Assembly (NCBI RefSeq): GCF_012371325.1 | Contig: NZ_JAAZQX010000012.1 | Span: forward strand, 1 to 64,000 | Direction of reading: 5' to 3' | Length of the DNA: 64,000 nucleotides | From: Acinetobacter sp. A2 | GTDB lineage: Bacteria; Pseudomonadota; Gammaproteobacteria; Pseudomonadales; Moraxellaceae | Part shown: positions 1 through 8,378 of the stretch, one piece after another | How positions within the stretch are numbered: the stretch's first letter is position 1 | Layout of the letters: each line of letters starts with the position of its first letter | The notes under the pieces: generated by a model | Seen by the model: only the letters and a program-made list of their open reading frames with translations | Databases searched by the model: none | What the model was told of the DNA's origin: nothing | Made by a program: the position numbers and the translations under genes

Positions 1-357
1 ACAGGCATCGAGGTACGTCAGCAAAGTTTTTATGAGCTGAATGAAGTAGCTAAGTATGATGGGATTTGGGCTTGTGCATCTCTTTTACATTGTGAAAGAG
101 ATCACCTGACTGAAGTGCTGGCGCGCATATTTAAAGCATTAAAGCCAAATGGTGTTTGCTATATGTCTTTTAAGTATGGCAATACAGACCGTGAGATAGA
201 GGGGCGTAGCTTTACTGACTTGAATGAACAGCAAGCTCATGACTTACTTAAGCAGATCGATCAGGCTTTACTGTTACAACAATGGATTACTGTAGATAAA
301 CGTCCAGAGCGTACAGAAGAGTGGATGAATATTCTGATTAGAAAAGTGCAGGCTTAG
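1..357 (+). CDS. Class I SAM-dependent methyltransferase, C-terminal fragment (5' end outside window)
   Basis: The reading frame is open from base 1 and ends at TAG 355-357, so only about 118 C-terminal residues are visible. The segment DGIWACASLLH near the start resembles motif IV of small class I SAM methyltransferases. It is followed by a helix ending LKPNGVCYMSFKYG, the usual post-motif strand in this fold. The substrate cannot be told. The stop lies 2 bases before the HNH endonuclease start, so the two are very likely co-transcribed. A methyltransferase beside an HNH nuclease suits a modification/defence context, but the modified target is inference. Confident on fold, not on role. Confidence 0.75.
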   Translation, partial: TGIEVRQQSFYELNEVAKYDGIWACASLLHCERDHLTEVLARIFKALKPNGVCYMSFKYGNTDREIEGRSFTDLNEQQAHDLLKQIDQALLLQQWITVDKRPERTEEWMNILIRKVQA

Positions 358-359
358 AT

Positions 360-1256
360 ATGTTATTCAGTATAGCCGAAATACCAACCCCTCAAGAACA
401 GTTGAAATTCTTAAAGCATATTCAGCAGATTTTGCAGTCAGGGACTTTTACTTCGACATATAAGTTTGCTTTGCTGATAAGTATCACGCGTCTGGCGATT
501 GAACAGGGGCAAGATACTGGTGCTGCCTTGCATTTAGAATATCAGGATATTGCTGAAAAGTTTATTGACTTATACTGGAAACAGTCACTGCCGTTTCAGT
601 TTAACCAGTATGAGCCTTTTACTATTCATCAAAGCACTGGTAAGCAGGCAAAGATCATCAGTGAAATCCAGAAAGCACAGCAACAATTCAAGACCTTGGC
701 CGCGTTGAGAAAGGATGTACTTTACTGGAACAGGTTGAAGCGAGCAGTTGCAACAACGGTAAAGCAAATGCCGGTGGTGTATTTGCAGAATTTGAATGGT
801 CAAACCATAGAGTTTCTCTATAGTCTTGAAGATTCCAAGCAGTCCCTCAAGCTGTTGCCCAAAGTGATGTATTGTTTGAGACAGTTTAGTGAAATTATTG
901 AAGAGCTTTGCCAGAAGCGCTGGATTGATTTTGTCCGGCTGAATAAGCAGAACTTGGTTGTATTAGATGGGTTACCTGACCTAGATGAATTCATGTTTGC
1001 TCCAAGTCGTAATCAATTGGGGCAGGTCGCGGACTTCTTAATTGACTTACAGCAATGCCAGTGTTTTTACTGTGGCAAAAGCCTAAAAAACTCAAAATAT
1101 GCCGTGGATCATTTTATTCCATGGTCATTATATCCTGCCGATACCGGACATAATTTTGTCCTGGCGGATGAAAAGTGCAACTCACAAAAAAGTAATTATT
1201 TGGCGTCAGAACAATTTCTGCAACAGTGGCAGGAGCGGAACTATCTACATGATTAA
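360..1256 (+). CDS. HNH endonuclease, truncated by an in-frame stop
   Basis: The product is 298 residues. The C-terminal part carries an HNH core: a CFYCGKS zinc-knuckle-like pair at about residues 235-241, then VDHFIPW near residue 250, then HNFVLADEKCNSQKS from about 263. This is the usual Cys-x2-Cys ... Asp-His ... His-Asn ... Asn arrangement of a DNA endonuclease. The N-terminal 220 residues are helical and not recognised. The gene follows the methyltransferase by 2 bases. The TAA at 1254-1256 is in frame with a further 48 sense codons that look like genuine protein, so the annotated end is probably a nonsense mutation just after the catalytic domain. The nuclease core itself is intact, so activity may persist. 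Role in defence is inferred from context. Confidence 0.8.
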   Translation: MLFSIAEIPTPQEQLKFLKHIQQILQSGTFTSTYKFALLISITRLAIEQGQDTGAALHLEYQDIAEKFIDLYWKQSLPFQFNQYEPFTIHQSTGKQAKIISEIQKAQQQFKTLAALRKDVLYWNRLKRAVATTVKQMPVVYLQNLNGQTIEFLYSLEDSKQSLKLLPKVMYCLRQFSEIIEELCQKRWIDFVRLNKQNLVVLDGLPDLDEFMFAPSRNQLGQVADFLIDLQQCQCFYCGKSLKNSKYAVDHFIPWSLYPADTGHNFVLADEKCNSQKSNYLASEQFLQQWQERNYLHD

Positions 1257-1403
1257 TCTATTGTTCGGGAAATTTCTCAATTAGGTTTTTTAACCGATCT
1301 GCAACGTTCGCATCGGGTTGCCGACTGGGCGTATAAGCAGGCAATAGAGAATGAATATTTAGTCTGGCTAGGTGGAAAAGATAAACATATATTAGGTGTT
1401 TAG
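1257..1403 (+). pseudogene. Severed C-terminal tail of the HNH endonuclease gene
   Basis: Reading on in the same frame past TAA 1254-1256 gives 48 sense codons (starting SIVREISQLGFLTDLQRSHR) and then TAG at 1401-1403. The sequence looks like protein: amphipathic, with Trp residues and a plausible C-terminus (WLGGKDKHILGV). Restoring one sense codon, for example CAA to TAA, would give a 347-residue protein. No start signal of its own is seen. Confidence 0.7.
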
Positions 1404-1628
1404 TCCCATATCTGGAGTACTTTAATGTCTTTATTTTTCTGTAGTGAAGATTACTGGAGTAGGCTGCTATATAGTTTAGATTATGTCTCTATCTAGCGCC
1501 TGAATTGACAGATTACATCGCTTGACCACGACAATTCATGTCCTTGTCCACCTTTTTACTGCTGCATAATTTAGAATTTTAGGTAAAATCATTTTATTAA
1601 TGATTTACTTATTTGGACTCCTATAACA

Positions 1629-3197
1629 ATGACCCACGTACAACTGCAACAATTACAAAAACAACTTTGGAATATTGCCAATACTTTGCGTGGCACCATG
1701 GGCGCCGATGAATTCCGTGATTACATTCTGGGTTTTATTTTCTTTAAATATTTATCAGAAAAATCGGTGAACTTTGCCAATGAATTGCTCGATGGTGAGG
1801 AGGTCAGCTTTTTAGAATTAGATGAAAATAATGCTGAGCATGTGCCGTACATCGAAGAAATTAAAAAGAATGCCATTGCCGAAGTGGGTTATGCGCTTAC
1901 ACCAAAACAGCTATTCCATACCTTAGCCGAGCGTGGTCGTCAGGGCGAATTCATTTTGGATGATTTAACTGCGACCTTAAAATCGATTGAACAAAGCACT
2001 TTAGGCACCGACTCTGCCGATGACTTTGCCAACCTGTTTGAAGATTTAGATCTAAACTCGACCAAGCTCGGCAATAATGCCAGTGATCGTAATGCACTGG
2101 TGGCGAAAGTCCTCAGTCATTTAGATGATATTGATTTTGATATTAGTAATACCGAAGCCGATGTACTCGGGGATGCTTACGAATACCTGATTGGTGAATT
2201 TGCCTCAGGCGCGGGCAAAAAAGCGGGGGAATTCTATACGCCGCAAACGGTATCGACCTTACTGGCAAAGATTGTCACCCAAGGCAAAGAGCGTTTACGT
2301 TCAGTCTATGACCCGACTTGCGGTTCAGGTTCGTTATTGCTTCGGGTAAAACGTGAAGTGAAAGATGTCGATATGATTTACGGTCAGGAGATGAACCGTA
2401 CCACTTACAACTTGGCACGCATGAACATGATTCTGCATGATGTGCATTTTGCCAAGTTCGACATCAAGCAGGAAAACACTTTAACCCGTCCGCAGCATTT
2501 AAATAAAAAGTTTGATGCGGTGGTGGCGAATCCGCCATTTTCTGCAAAATGGTCTGCCGATCCGTTATTTTTACAAGATGAACGTTTTGCTGCGTATGGC
2601 AAACTGGCGCCAAGTTCTAAAGCGGATATGGCGTTTGTACAGCACATGCTGTATCAACTGGATGACAACGGCACGATGGCGGTGGTGTTACCGCATGGCG
2701 TCTTGTTCCGTGGTTCGAGTGAGGGTGTGATTCGTCAGTATTTGATTGAACAGTTGAACGTGGTGGATGCCATTATTGGTCTACCCGCCAATATTTTCTA
2801 TGGCACGTCTATTCCGACCTGTATTTTGGTGTTGAAGAAAAACCGTGAGCAGAGCGGCAATATTCTGTTTATTGATGCCAGCAATGATTTTGAAAAGCAG
2901 AAGAATCAAAACAAGTTATTGCCTGAGCATTTGGATAAGATTGTTGCGGCATTTGAAAAGCGTGAAAATATTGAAAAATATGCGCATGTGGCGACTTTGC
3001 AAGAAGTGAAAGATAACGATTACAACCTAAATATTCCGCGTTATGTGGATACTTTTGAAGCGGAAGCCGAGATTGATCTGGATGCAATTGCTCAGCAGTT
3101 ACAGGCTTTGGAACAAGACAGCCAAAAGACCGATGCGGTAATTGCGGATTTCTGCAAAGAGCTTGGGATTGCTTCGCCTTTTACGGAGGTGAAGTAA
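1629..3197 (+). CDS. hsdM: Type I restriction-modification system, DNA methyltransferase subunit HsdM
   Basis: This 522-residue N6-adenine methyltransferase subunit acts with HsdS to modify the recognition sequence and with HsdR to cut unmodified DNA. The N-terminal HsdM helical domain (about residues 5-150) precedes the catalytic domain. SAM-binding motif I is DPTCGSGSLL at about 227 and catalytic motif IV is NPPF at about 300. The family C-terminal helices follow. Length and motif order are typical of a complete protein. Its TAA stop overlaps the ATG of hsdS by one base (TAATG), giving translational coupling. About 225 bases without a gene lie upstream (1404-1628) and presumably hold the promoter, though no convincing -35/-10 pair was identified. 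The target sequence cannot be predicted. Confidence 0.95.
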   Translation: MTHVQLQQLQKQLWNIANTLRGTMGADEFRDYILGFIFFKYLSEKSVNFANELLDGEEVSFLELDENNAEHVPYIEEIKKNAIAEVGYALTPKQLFHTLAERGRQGEFILDDLTATLKSIEQSTLGTDSADDFANLFEDLDLNSTKLGNNASDRNALVAKVLSHLDDIDFDISNTEADVLGDAYEYLIGEFASGAGKKAGEFYTPQTVSTLLAKIVTQGKERLRSVYDPTCGSGSLLLRVKREVKDVDMIYGQEMNRTTYNLARMNMILHDVHFAKFDIKQENTLTRPQHLNKKFDAVVANPPFSAKWSADPLFLQDERFAAYGKLAPSSKADMAFVQHMLYQLDDNGTMAVVLPHGVLFRGSSEGVIRQYLIEQLNVVDAIIGLPANIFYGTSIPTCILVLKKNREQSGNILFIDASNDFEKQKNQNKLLPEHLDKIVAAFEKRENIEKYAHVATLQEVKDNDYNLNIPRYVDTFEAEAEIDLDAIAQQLQALEQDSQKTDAVIADFCKELGIASPFTEVK

Positions 3198-4450
3198 TGA
3201 CTGCGCCAAAGTTAAGATTTAAAGAGTTTGATAGTGACTGGTCTAAGGTTAAGTTAAAAGAATTGGTGATATCTTTAGATGCGGGCGTTTCTGTAAATGG
3301 TGAAGATGTAGATGTCACTGAAGATGATTTTTCTGTTCTGAAAACGAGCTGTGTTTCTTTAGGTGTTTTTAATGCAAATGAACGAAAACTAGTTAATTTA
3401 GAAAACGAGATTCAAAGACTAAAAGAGCCTTTACTAGATAATTCACTTGTTATGAATCGTAGTAATACACCTTTATTGGTTGGATCATCTGCGTTTATTA
3501 AGAAAGCTCCGAAAAATACATATTTATCAGATAAATTGTGGCAAATCAAAGTTAATGATAAGGCTGATATTAGATGGTTGTCGTTTCATTTATCATCTGA
3601 AACTACTCTAATAAAACTAAGAGATATGGCAACAGGCACAAGTAATAGTATGAAGAATATTACTAAGTCTGATGTACTAAACTTTGAATTAAGTGCCCCA
3701 TCAAAACAAGAACAAACCAAAATCGCTTCTTTTCTTTCCGCTGTAGATGAAAAGGTTAGTCAACTCACGCAAAAACATCAGCTACTCAGCCAATATAAAC
3801 AGGGCATGATGCAAAAGCTGTTTAGTCAGCAGCTTCGATTTAAAGCGGATAATGGTAGTGAGTTTGGGGAGTGGGAGGATTCTAAGCTCGGCGAATTAAC
3901 TACATTAATAACAAAAGGCACTACACCTAGCTCATTAGGTGAAAAATATGAAGAATCTGGGATTAATTTTATAAAAATAGAAAGCTTATCTTCAAATGGT
4001 AAGTTTCTTTTAGATAAGTTTGCCTATATTGATGAGAATACTCATAACAAGCTAGCTAGATCAAAGTTAGAGCATGATGATATTTTATTTTCTATTGCTG
4101 GAGCATTAGGCAGAGTAGCAATAATTTCAAGAGATTATTTACCTGCTAATACTAATCAAGCATTAGCGATTATTAGATTGAAAGATAAAAAAATTACACG
4201 TTACATCTATTATTTTTTGAATTCAGATTATGTGAAAAAAATTATTGATGCTGAAAGCGTGCAATTAGCTCAAGCAAATTTTTCACTTGGGCAACTTGCT
4301 AACTTGGATGTTTTAGTCCCGTGTTTAGAAGAACAAACCAAAATCGCCAATTTCTTATCTGCCATTGACCAGAAAATTGAAGTGGTTGCACAGCAAATTG
4401 AACAGGCCAAACAGTGGAAAAAAGGCTTGTTGCAGCAGATGTTTGTGTAA
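3197..4450 (+). CDS. hsdS: Type I restriction-modification system, specificity subunit HsdS
   Basis: This 417-residue subunit determines the bipartite DNA target. It has the normal two-half layout: TRD1 (about 1-175), a central conserved helix starting at SKQEQTKIASFLSAVDEKV, TRD2 (about 215-375), and a C-terminal conserved helix starting at LEEQTKIANFLSAIDQKIE. The two conserved helices are near repeats of each other (QEQTKIASFLSA versus EEQTKIANFLSA), as expected for the pseudo-symmetric spacer helices that set target spacing. The TRDs are more AT-rich than hsdM, in keeping with frequent TRD exchange in this family. The gene overlaps the hsdM stop by one base. It appears intact, so the system could be active. 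Confidence 0.94.
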   Translation: MTAPKLRFKEFDSDWSKVKLKELVISLDAGVSVNGEDVDVTEDDFSVLKTSCVSLGVFNANERKLVNLENEIQRLKEPLLDNSLVMNRSNTPLLVGSSAFIKKAPKNTYLSDKLWQIKVNDKADIRWLSFHLSSETTLIKLRDMATGTSNSMKNITKSDVLNFELSAPSKQEQTKIASFLSAVDEKVSQLTQKHQLLSQYKQGMMQKLFSQQLRFKADNGSEFGEWEDSKLGELTTLITKGTTPSSLGEKYEESGINFIKIESLSSNGKFLLDKFAYIDENTHNKLARSKLEHDDILFSIAGALGRVAIISRDYLPANTNQALAIIRLKDKKITRYIYYFLNSDYVKKIIDAESVQLAQANFSLGQLANLDVLVPCLEEQTKIANFLSAIDQKIEVVAQQIEQAKQWKKGLLQQMFV

Positions 4451-4527
4451 ATTTTTTGATAGTCAAATCCATAAGTGGGTTTGGCTTTTTGCTTATTAAA
4501 AGCATCATGTATTATAAGAGGGTTAAC

Positions 4528-5343
4528 ATGAAAAAATTGATCATTGCTTCAGTGTTTGCTGCAGTATTACTTAGTGGATGTAGTAAGGGGCCATTGGATA
4601 CTACTTTTGATTTGACTAACTTGCAAACATTAACGGATTCATCAAGTAAAATACATGATGAACTGCCAGAACAAGAGTCAGAAATTGTTCAATGGGCTAT
4701 TAACACGCTGAATATAGGTACAGTAGAGTCTATTGAAAAATTTAAAGAGCAATATGGTGCTGATATTACTTATCGAAAAATTGTGAAACTTGCTGTAGAT
4801 AATCGCAAGCAAGCAGTTTTTGATGAATATGAACGGTTGAAGTCTATCGAGAAAGATTGGACTGATATCTATAATGACTTATCTAAAATTAAAGCGAGTA
4901 ATATAAGTTTAGGTACAAGCAGTGAGTTTTTTACTCGTGGCAAGCCTTTAGTTTCTTTTGATGTGCATAATGGAAGCAAACAGGATTTATCCTCAATCCA
5001 GTGGGAAATCGATCTTTATTTAGATGATGAGCAAGAACCTTATTCAACTTATACAGGTATAGATAGCTATACCTATGGTAGTAAGAAAAATGGTTTAAGA
5101 GCAGGTGAAACTGTACATCGTTCAATTGCAATCGATACCTTTGGTTTTAATGACAATGCAAAAAAATGGACTGATTTAAAAGCACAAAATGCTAAGAAAA
5201 AATCTATAGCCGTTACTGTTATTCCAACTTCTGCTAAAGATTTTTCAGAAGAAAATCTAATCACAGGAAACGTTCCAAAAGCATTAAAAGCGTATGAGGC
5301 TGAGAAGAATTTAATCATAAATGCTGAGAAAATGATTAAATAA
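4528..5343 (+). CDS. Putative lipoprotein between hsdS and hsdR
   Basis: The start at 4528 follows an AGAGGG-like site and gives a clean lipoprotein signal peptide, MKKLIIASVFAAVLLSGC, with lipobox LLSGC and predicted lipid-modified Cys18. The upstream open frame from 4414 overlaps hsdS and lacks a signal, so it is not chosen. The mature protein of about 254 residues is helical at first and then shows a beta-rich part (LVSFDVHNGSKQDLSS onward) like a small immunoglobulin-type or DUF-type lipoprotein domain. I do not recognise a family with confidence. It lies 77 bases after hsdS and 115 bases before hsdR in the same direction, inside an otherwise standard hsd operon, where a lipoprotein is unexpected. 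It may be a passenger gene. Confidence 0.75.
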   Translation: MKKLIIASVFAAVLLSGCSKGPLDTTFDLTNLQTLTDSSSKIHDELPEQESEIVQWAINTLNIGTVESIEKFKEQYGADITYRKIVKLAVDNRKQAVFDEYERLKSIEKDWTDIYNDLSKIKASNISLGTSSEFFTRGKPLVSFDVHNGSKQDLSSIQWEIDLYLDDEQEPYSTYTGIDSYTYGSKKNGLRAGETVHRSIAIDTFGFNDNAKKWTDLKAQNAKKKSIAVTVIPTSAKDFSEENLITGNVPKALKAYEAEKNLIINAEKMIK

Positions 5344-5458
5344 TTTAGTTTATTAAAAGCAAGAGCAATTAAACATCATATCTAGGTATGGTGTTTAGCA
5401 TGTTAATAATTGAATAAATCAAGCAACAGCATATCGATAAAATGGTTTTGAGGGTGAA

Positions 5459-8335
5459 ATGACAGTACAAAGCGAATATCAACTTGAAAATGAACTGATT
5501 AGCCAGCTCAAGCAATTGGGATATGCTGCGGTGACCATCAAGGACGAAAGCCAACTACTGTCTAACCTAAAAACCCAAGTCGAACGCGCCAATGGACTTG
5601 CGCCCCTGTCAGAAACGGAATGGAAACAGGTCATTAGTTTTTTAAATACCGGAACAGTATTTGAACGGGCCAAAAATCTGCGTGATCTATTTCCAGTCAA
5701 ATTTGATGATGGTACCAGTAAACACCTTTTTTTCCTGTCTGATGATCCTAGCAAAAATATTTATCAGGTCACCAATCAAATCACTATCGACCACCGCGAC
5801 TATAATGGCAGAACCAGCCGTTTTGATGTCACACTCTTGGTTAATGGTTTGCCTTTGGTACAGATCGAGCTAAAAAAACGAGGCATGGAAATCGCCGAAG
5901 CTTTTAATCAAACGCAACGCTATATTCGTGAAGCCTATTGGGCAGGGCAAGGGCAGTTTGGTTTTATTCAGCTGTTTGTCATTAGTAATGGTGCCAATAC
6001 CCGTTATTACTCCAACGGCACCACAGGCATCGAGTTTGCCTTTCCCTGGGCAGATGTCAGCAATAAACACATCAATGAAATTGTCGACTTTGCCGAAGCT
6101 TTTTTAAATCAGCAGCATCTAACCCAAATGCTGACCCAGTACATGGTACTGCTGGAAACCACCAAAAGCCTGATGGTGCTGCGTCCCTATCAGATTTATG
6201 CAGTACAGAAAATTGTGCAGCATGTGCAAAACTCCAATCAGAACGGCTATATCTGGCATACTACAGGTTCAGGCAAAACCCTGACATCTTTTAAAGCCAG
6301 TCAAATCATCATGCAAATGCCTGATGTAGAAAAAGTCCTGTTTGTGGTGGATCGTAACGACCTCGACACGCAAACCTCACGTGAATTTAATGCCTTTAAA
6401 GCCGACAGCGTGGACAGCACCGATAACACATCGACCTTGGTGAAACAGCTGGATCAACGCCACGACAAACTGATTGTGACCACCATCCAAAAACTCAATC
6501 GAGCTATCAGTACCGACCGTTATTTAGAATCGATTGATTATCTTAAAAATAAAAAAGTGGTGTTTATTTTTGATGAATGTCATCGCAGTCAATTTGGTGA
6601 GACCCATCAGAACATCAAAAAATTCTTCAGCAATGCACAAATGTTTGGTTTTACCGGTACGCCTATTTTTGAAAAGAACAGCCAAAGCAAAGCAGGTTTA
6701 AAACTCACCACAGATTACCTGTTTAATGAGTGTTTGCATAAATACGTGATTGTCGATGCCATCCGTGATCGTAACGTCTTGCAGTTCCAGATTGATTATC
6801 GTGGCAAATACACCGCCAAAGGCATGGCGACGAATGAAAGTTATGAGGAAGATGTAGAAGGCATCGATACCAAAGAACTGTATGACAACCCGCAACGCCT
6901 AGAAATGATTGCCCGCTACATTGTCAATATCCACGATACCAAAACCCGTAATCGTGAATTTACCGCAATGTTCTGTGTCAGTTCGGTCGAAACACTGACC
7001 CAATATTACGACCTCTTTGAAAAGGTGCAGGCTGAAAAGCAAATTGAAGATGAAGCACAAGGTCGGATATTTAAACCGTTGACCATTGCCACTATCTTTT
7101 CTTATGCGGCAAATGAGGCTGTACCGACTGATGACTTAACTGGCTTGATTCATGAAGAAGCCGCAGATATTCCAAGTCAGGTCAATTCATCCAGTCGGGA
7201 TAAGCTGGATCGCTACATTGCCAATTACAATCGACAATTCAAAACTAACTACAACTCAGGTGATCAATTTTATGCGTACTACCGCGACATTGCACAGCGC
7301 GTAAAAAACAGACAGATTGATATTCTAATCGTGGTCAATATGTTCCTCACGGGCTTTGACTCTAAGCCGTTAAATACCTTGTATGTCGATAAAAACCTAA
7401 AATATCATGGCTTGATTCAAGCATTCTCACGCACCAACCGTGTCTATAACGATAAAAAACCATTTGGCAATATCATCTGTTTCCGCAACCTAAAACGTGC
7501 AACAGATGAAGCACTGGCACTATTTTCCAATAAAGAAACGACCAAGATTGTACTTGTTCCCAGCTATGCGGAAATCGAACAGGATTACCAAGCAGCGGTG
7601 AGCAAATTGTTTGCCTTAACGCCCAATTACCAATCAGTCGATGATCTTGTCACTGAAGAACAGCAACTCGAATTTATTAAAGCTTTCCGTGAAGTGATGC
7701 GCTATAACGCGCAATTACAAACTTTTATTGAATACGATCAAGACCAAACACAACTTGATAAGCAGCACTTTGCAAACTTCGCCTCTAAGTATGCTGACTT
7801 ATGTCGTGCCGTTAGAAAGACCACCAAGAAAGAAAAAGTGTCGGTACTGGACGATGTCGATTTTCAGCTGGACTTGCTGCACAGTGACCGCATTAATGTG
7901 GGTTATATCATCAACCTGCTACAGCTTGTTGTTGATACAGACTCAGAGGACAAACGTCAGAAGTACCAAGCGCAAATTTATGACTTAATCAGTAGCGATA
8001 TTAGCTTGCACGATAAGCAAGACCTGATTCAAAAATTCATTGAAGAAAACATGCCGAAGATGATCAACGGCCAAAGCGTCCAAACAGCTTTTGCTGAATT
8101 CTGGGATGCTGAAAAAGAACAGGCCTATCAGCATCTCTGCAAAGAAGAAAACCTGAAACCAGAAGCGATGAAGCAGGTTCTGGAGCATTATGAGTTCACC
8201 AAACGCCTACCACGTAAAGAAGAGTTGAAGGACTTACCAAACTATAAGGTTAAGCTGTTTGAGCGGGATAATGTGTTCACTCACTTGATGGTCAAGACAC
8301 GAAAGTTGATTGAAAAGTTTTATGTAGGGTTTTAA
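5459..8335 (+). CDS. hsdR: Type I restriction-modification system, endonuclease/translocase subunit HsdR
   Basis: This 958-residue motor-nuclease translocates and cuts unmodified DNA in complex with HsdM and HsdS. The N-terminal PD-(D/E)xK nuclease is visible: FDVTLLVNGLPLVQIELKK, with the Asp near residue 122 and the ELK near 137. Helicase superfamily 2 motifs follow: Walker A TTGSGKT at about 268, the DEAD-type box DECH at about 372, and motif III FTGTP. A second RecA domain contains FLTGFDSKPLNTLYVDK and QAFSRTNR. The C-terminal helical domain binds HsdM. The ATG at 5459 follows GAGGGTG. Length and motifs indicate an intact protein. A strong terminator follows at 8346-8373. Confidence 0.95.
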   Translation: MTVQSEYQLENELISQLKQLGYAAVTIKDESQLLSNLKTQVERANGLAPLSETEWKQVISFLNTGTVFERAKNLRDLFPVKFDDGTSKHLFFLSDDPSKNIYQVTNQITIDHRDYNGRTSRFDVTLLVNGLPLVQIELKKRGMEIAEAFNQTQRYIREAYWAGQGQFGFIQLFVISNGANTRYYSNGTTGIEFAFPWADVSNKHINEIVDFAEAFLNQQHLTQMLTQYMVLLETTKSLMVLRPYQIYAVQKIVQHVQNSNQNGYIWHTTGSGKTLTSFKASQIIMQMPDVEKVLFVVDRNDLDTQTSREFNAFKADSVDSTDNTSTLVKQLDQRHDKLIVTTIQKLNRAISTDRYLESIDYLKNKKVVFIFDECHRSQFGETHQNIKKFFSNAQMFGFTGTPIFEKNSQSKAGLKLTTDYLFNECLHKYVIVDAIRDRNVLQFQIDYRGKYTAKGMATNESYEEDVEGIDTKELYDNPQRLEMIARYIVNIHDTKTRNREFTAMFCVSSVETLTQYYDLFEKVQAEKQIEDEAQGRIFKPLTIATIFSYAANEAVPTDDLTGLIHEEAADIPSQVNSSSRDKLDRYIANYNRQFKTNYNSGDQFYAYYRDIAQRVKNRQIDILIVVNMFLTGFDSKPLNTLYVDKNLKYHGLIQAFSRTNRVYNDKKPFGNIICFRNLKRATDEALALFSNKETTKIVLVPSYAEIEQDYQAAVSKLFALTPNYQSVDDLVTEEQQLEFIKAFREVMRYNAQLQTFIEYDQDQTQLDKQHFANFASKYADLCRAVRKTTKKEKVSVLDDVDFQLDLLHSDRINVGYIINLLQLVVDTDSEDKRQKYQAQIYDLISSDISLHDKQDLIQKFIEENMPKMINGQSVQTAFAEFWDAEKEQAYQHLCKEENLKPEAMKQVLEHYEFTKRLPRKEELKDLPNYKVKLFERDNVFTHLMVKTRKLIEKFYVGF

Positions 8336-8345
8336 ATTGCTAAAG

Positions 8346-8373
8346 AAGTAAAGCACTTGGTGGTGCTTTACTT
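8346..8373. terminator. Bidirectional hairpin between hsdR and the convergent membrane-protein operon
   Basis: An 11-base stem (AAGTAAAGCAC with GTGCTTTACTT, 8346-8356 and 8363-8373) with a 6-base loop lies between two convergent genes. It is flanked by A-rich and T/A-rich tracts and could stop transcription from both sides. Confidence 0.7.
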
Positions 8374-8378
8374 TAAAA

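Noticed and set aside
1254..1256. The in-frame TAA (HNH) and TAG (abi, 31039-31041) as programmed readthrough or codon reassignment
   Set aside because: The two stops differ, many intact genes here end in TAA, TAG or TGA normally, and no recoding signal is seen. Independent nonsense mutations are simpler.
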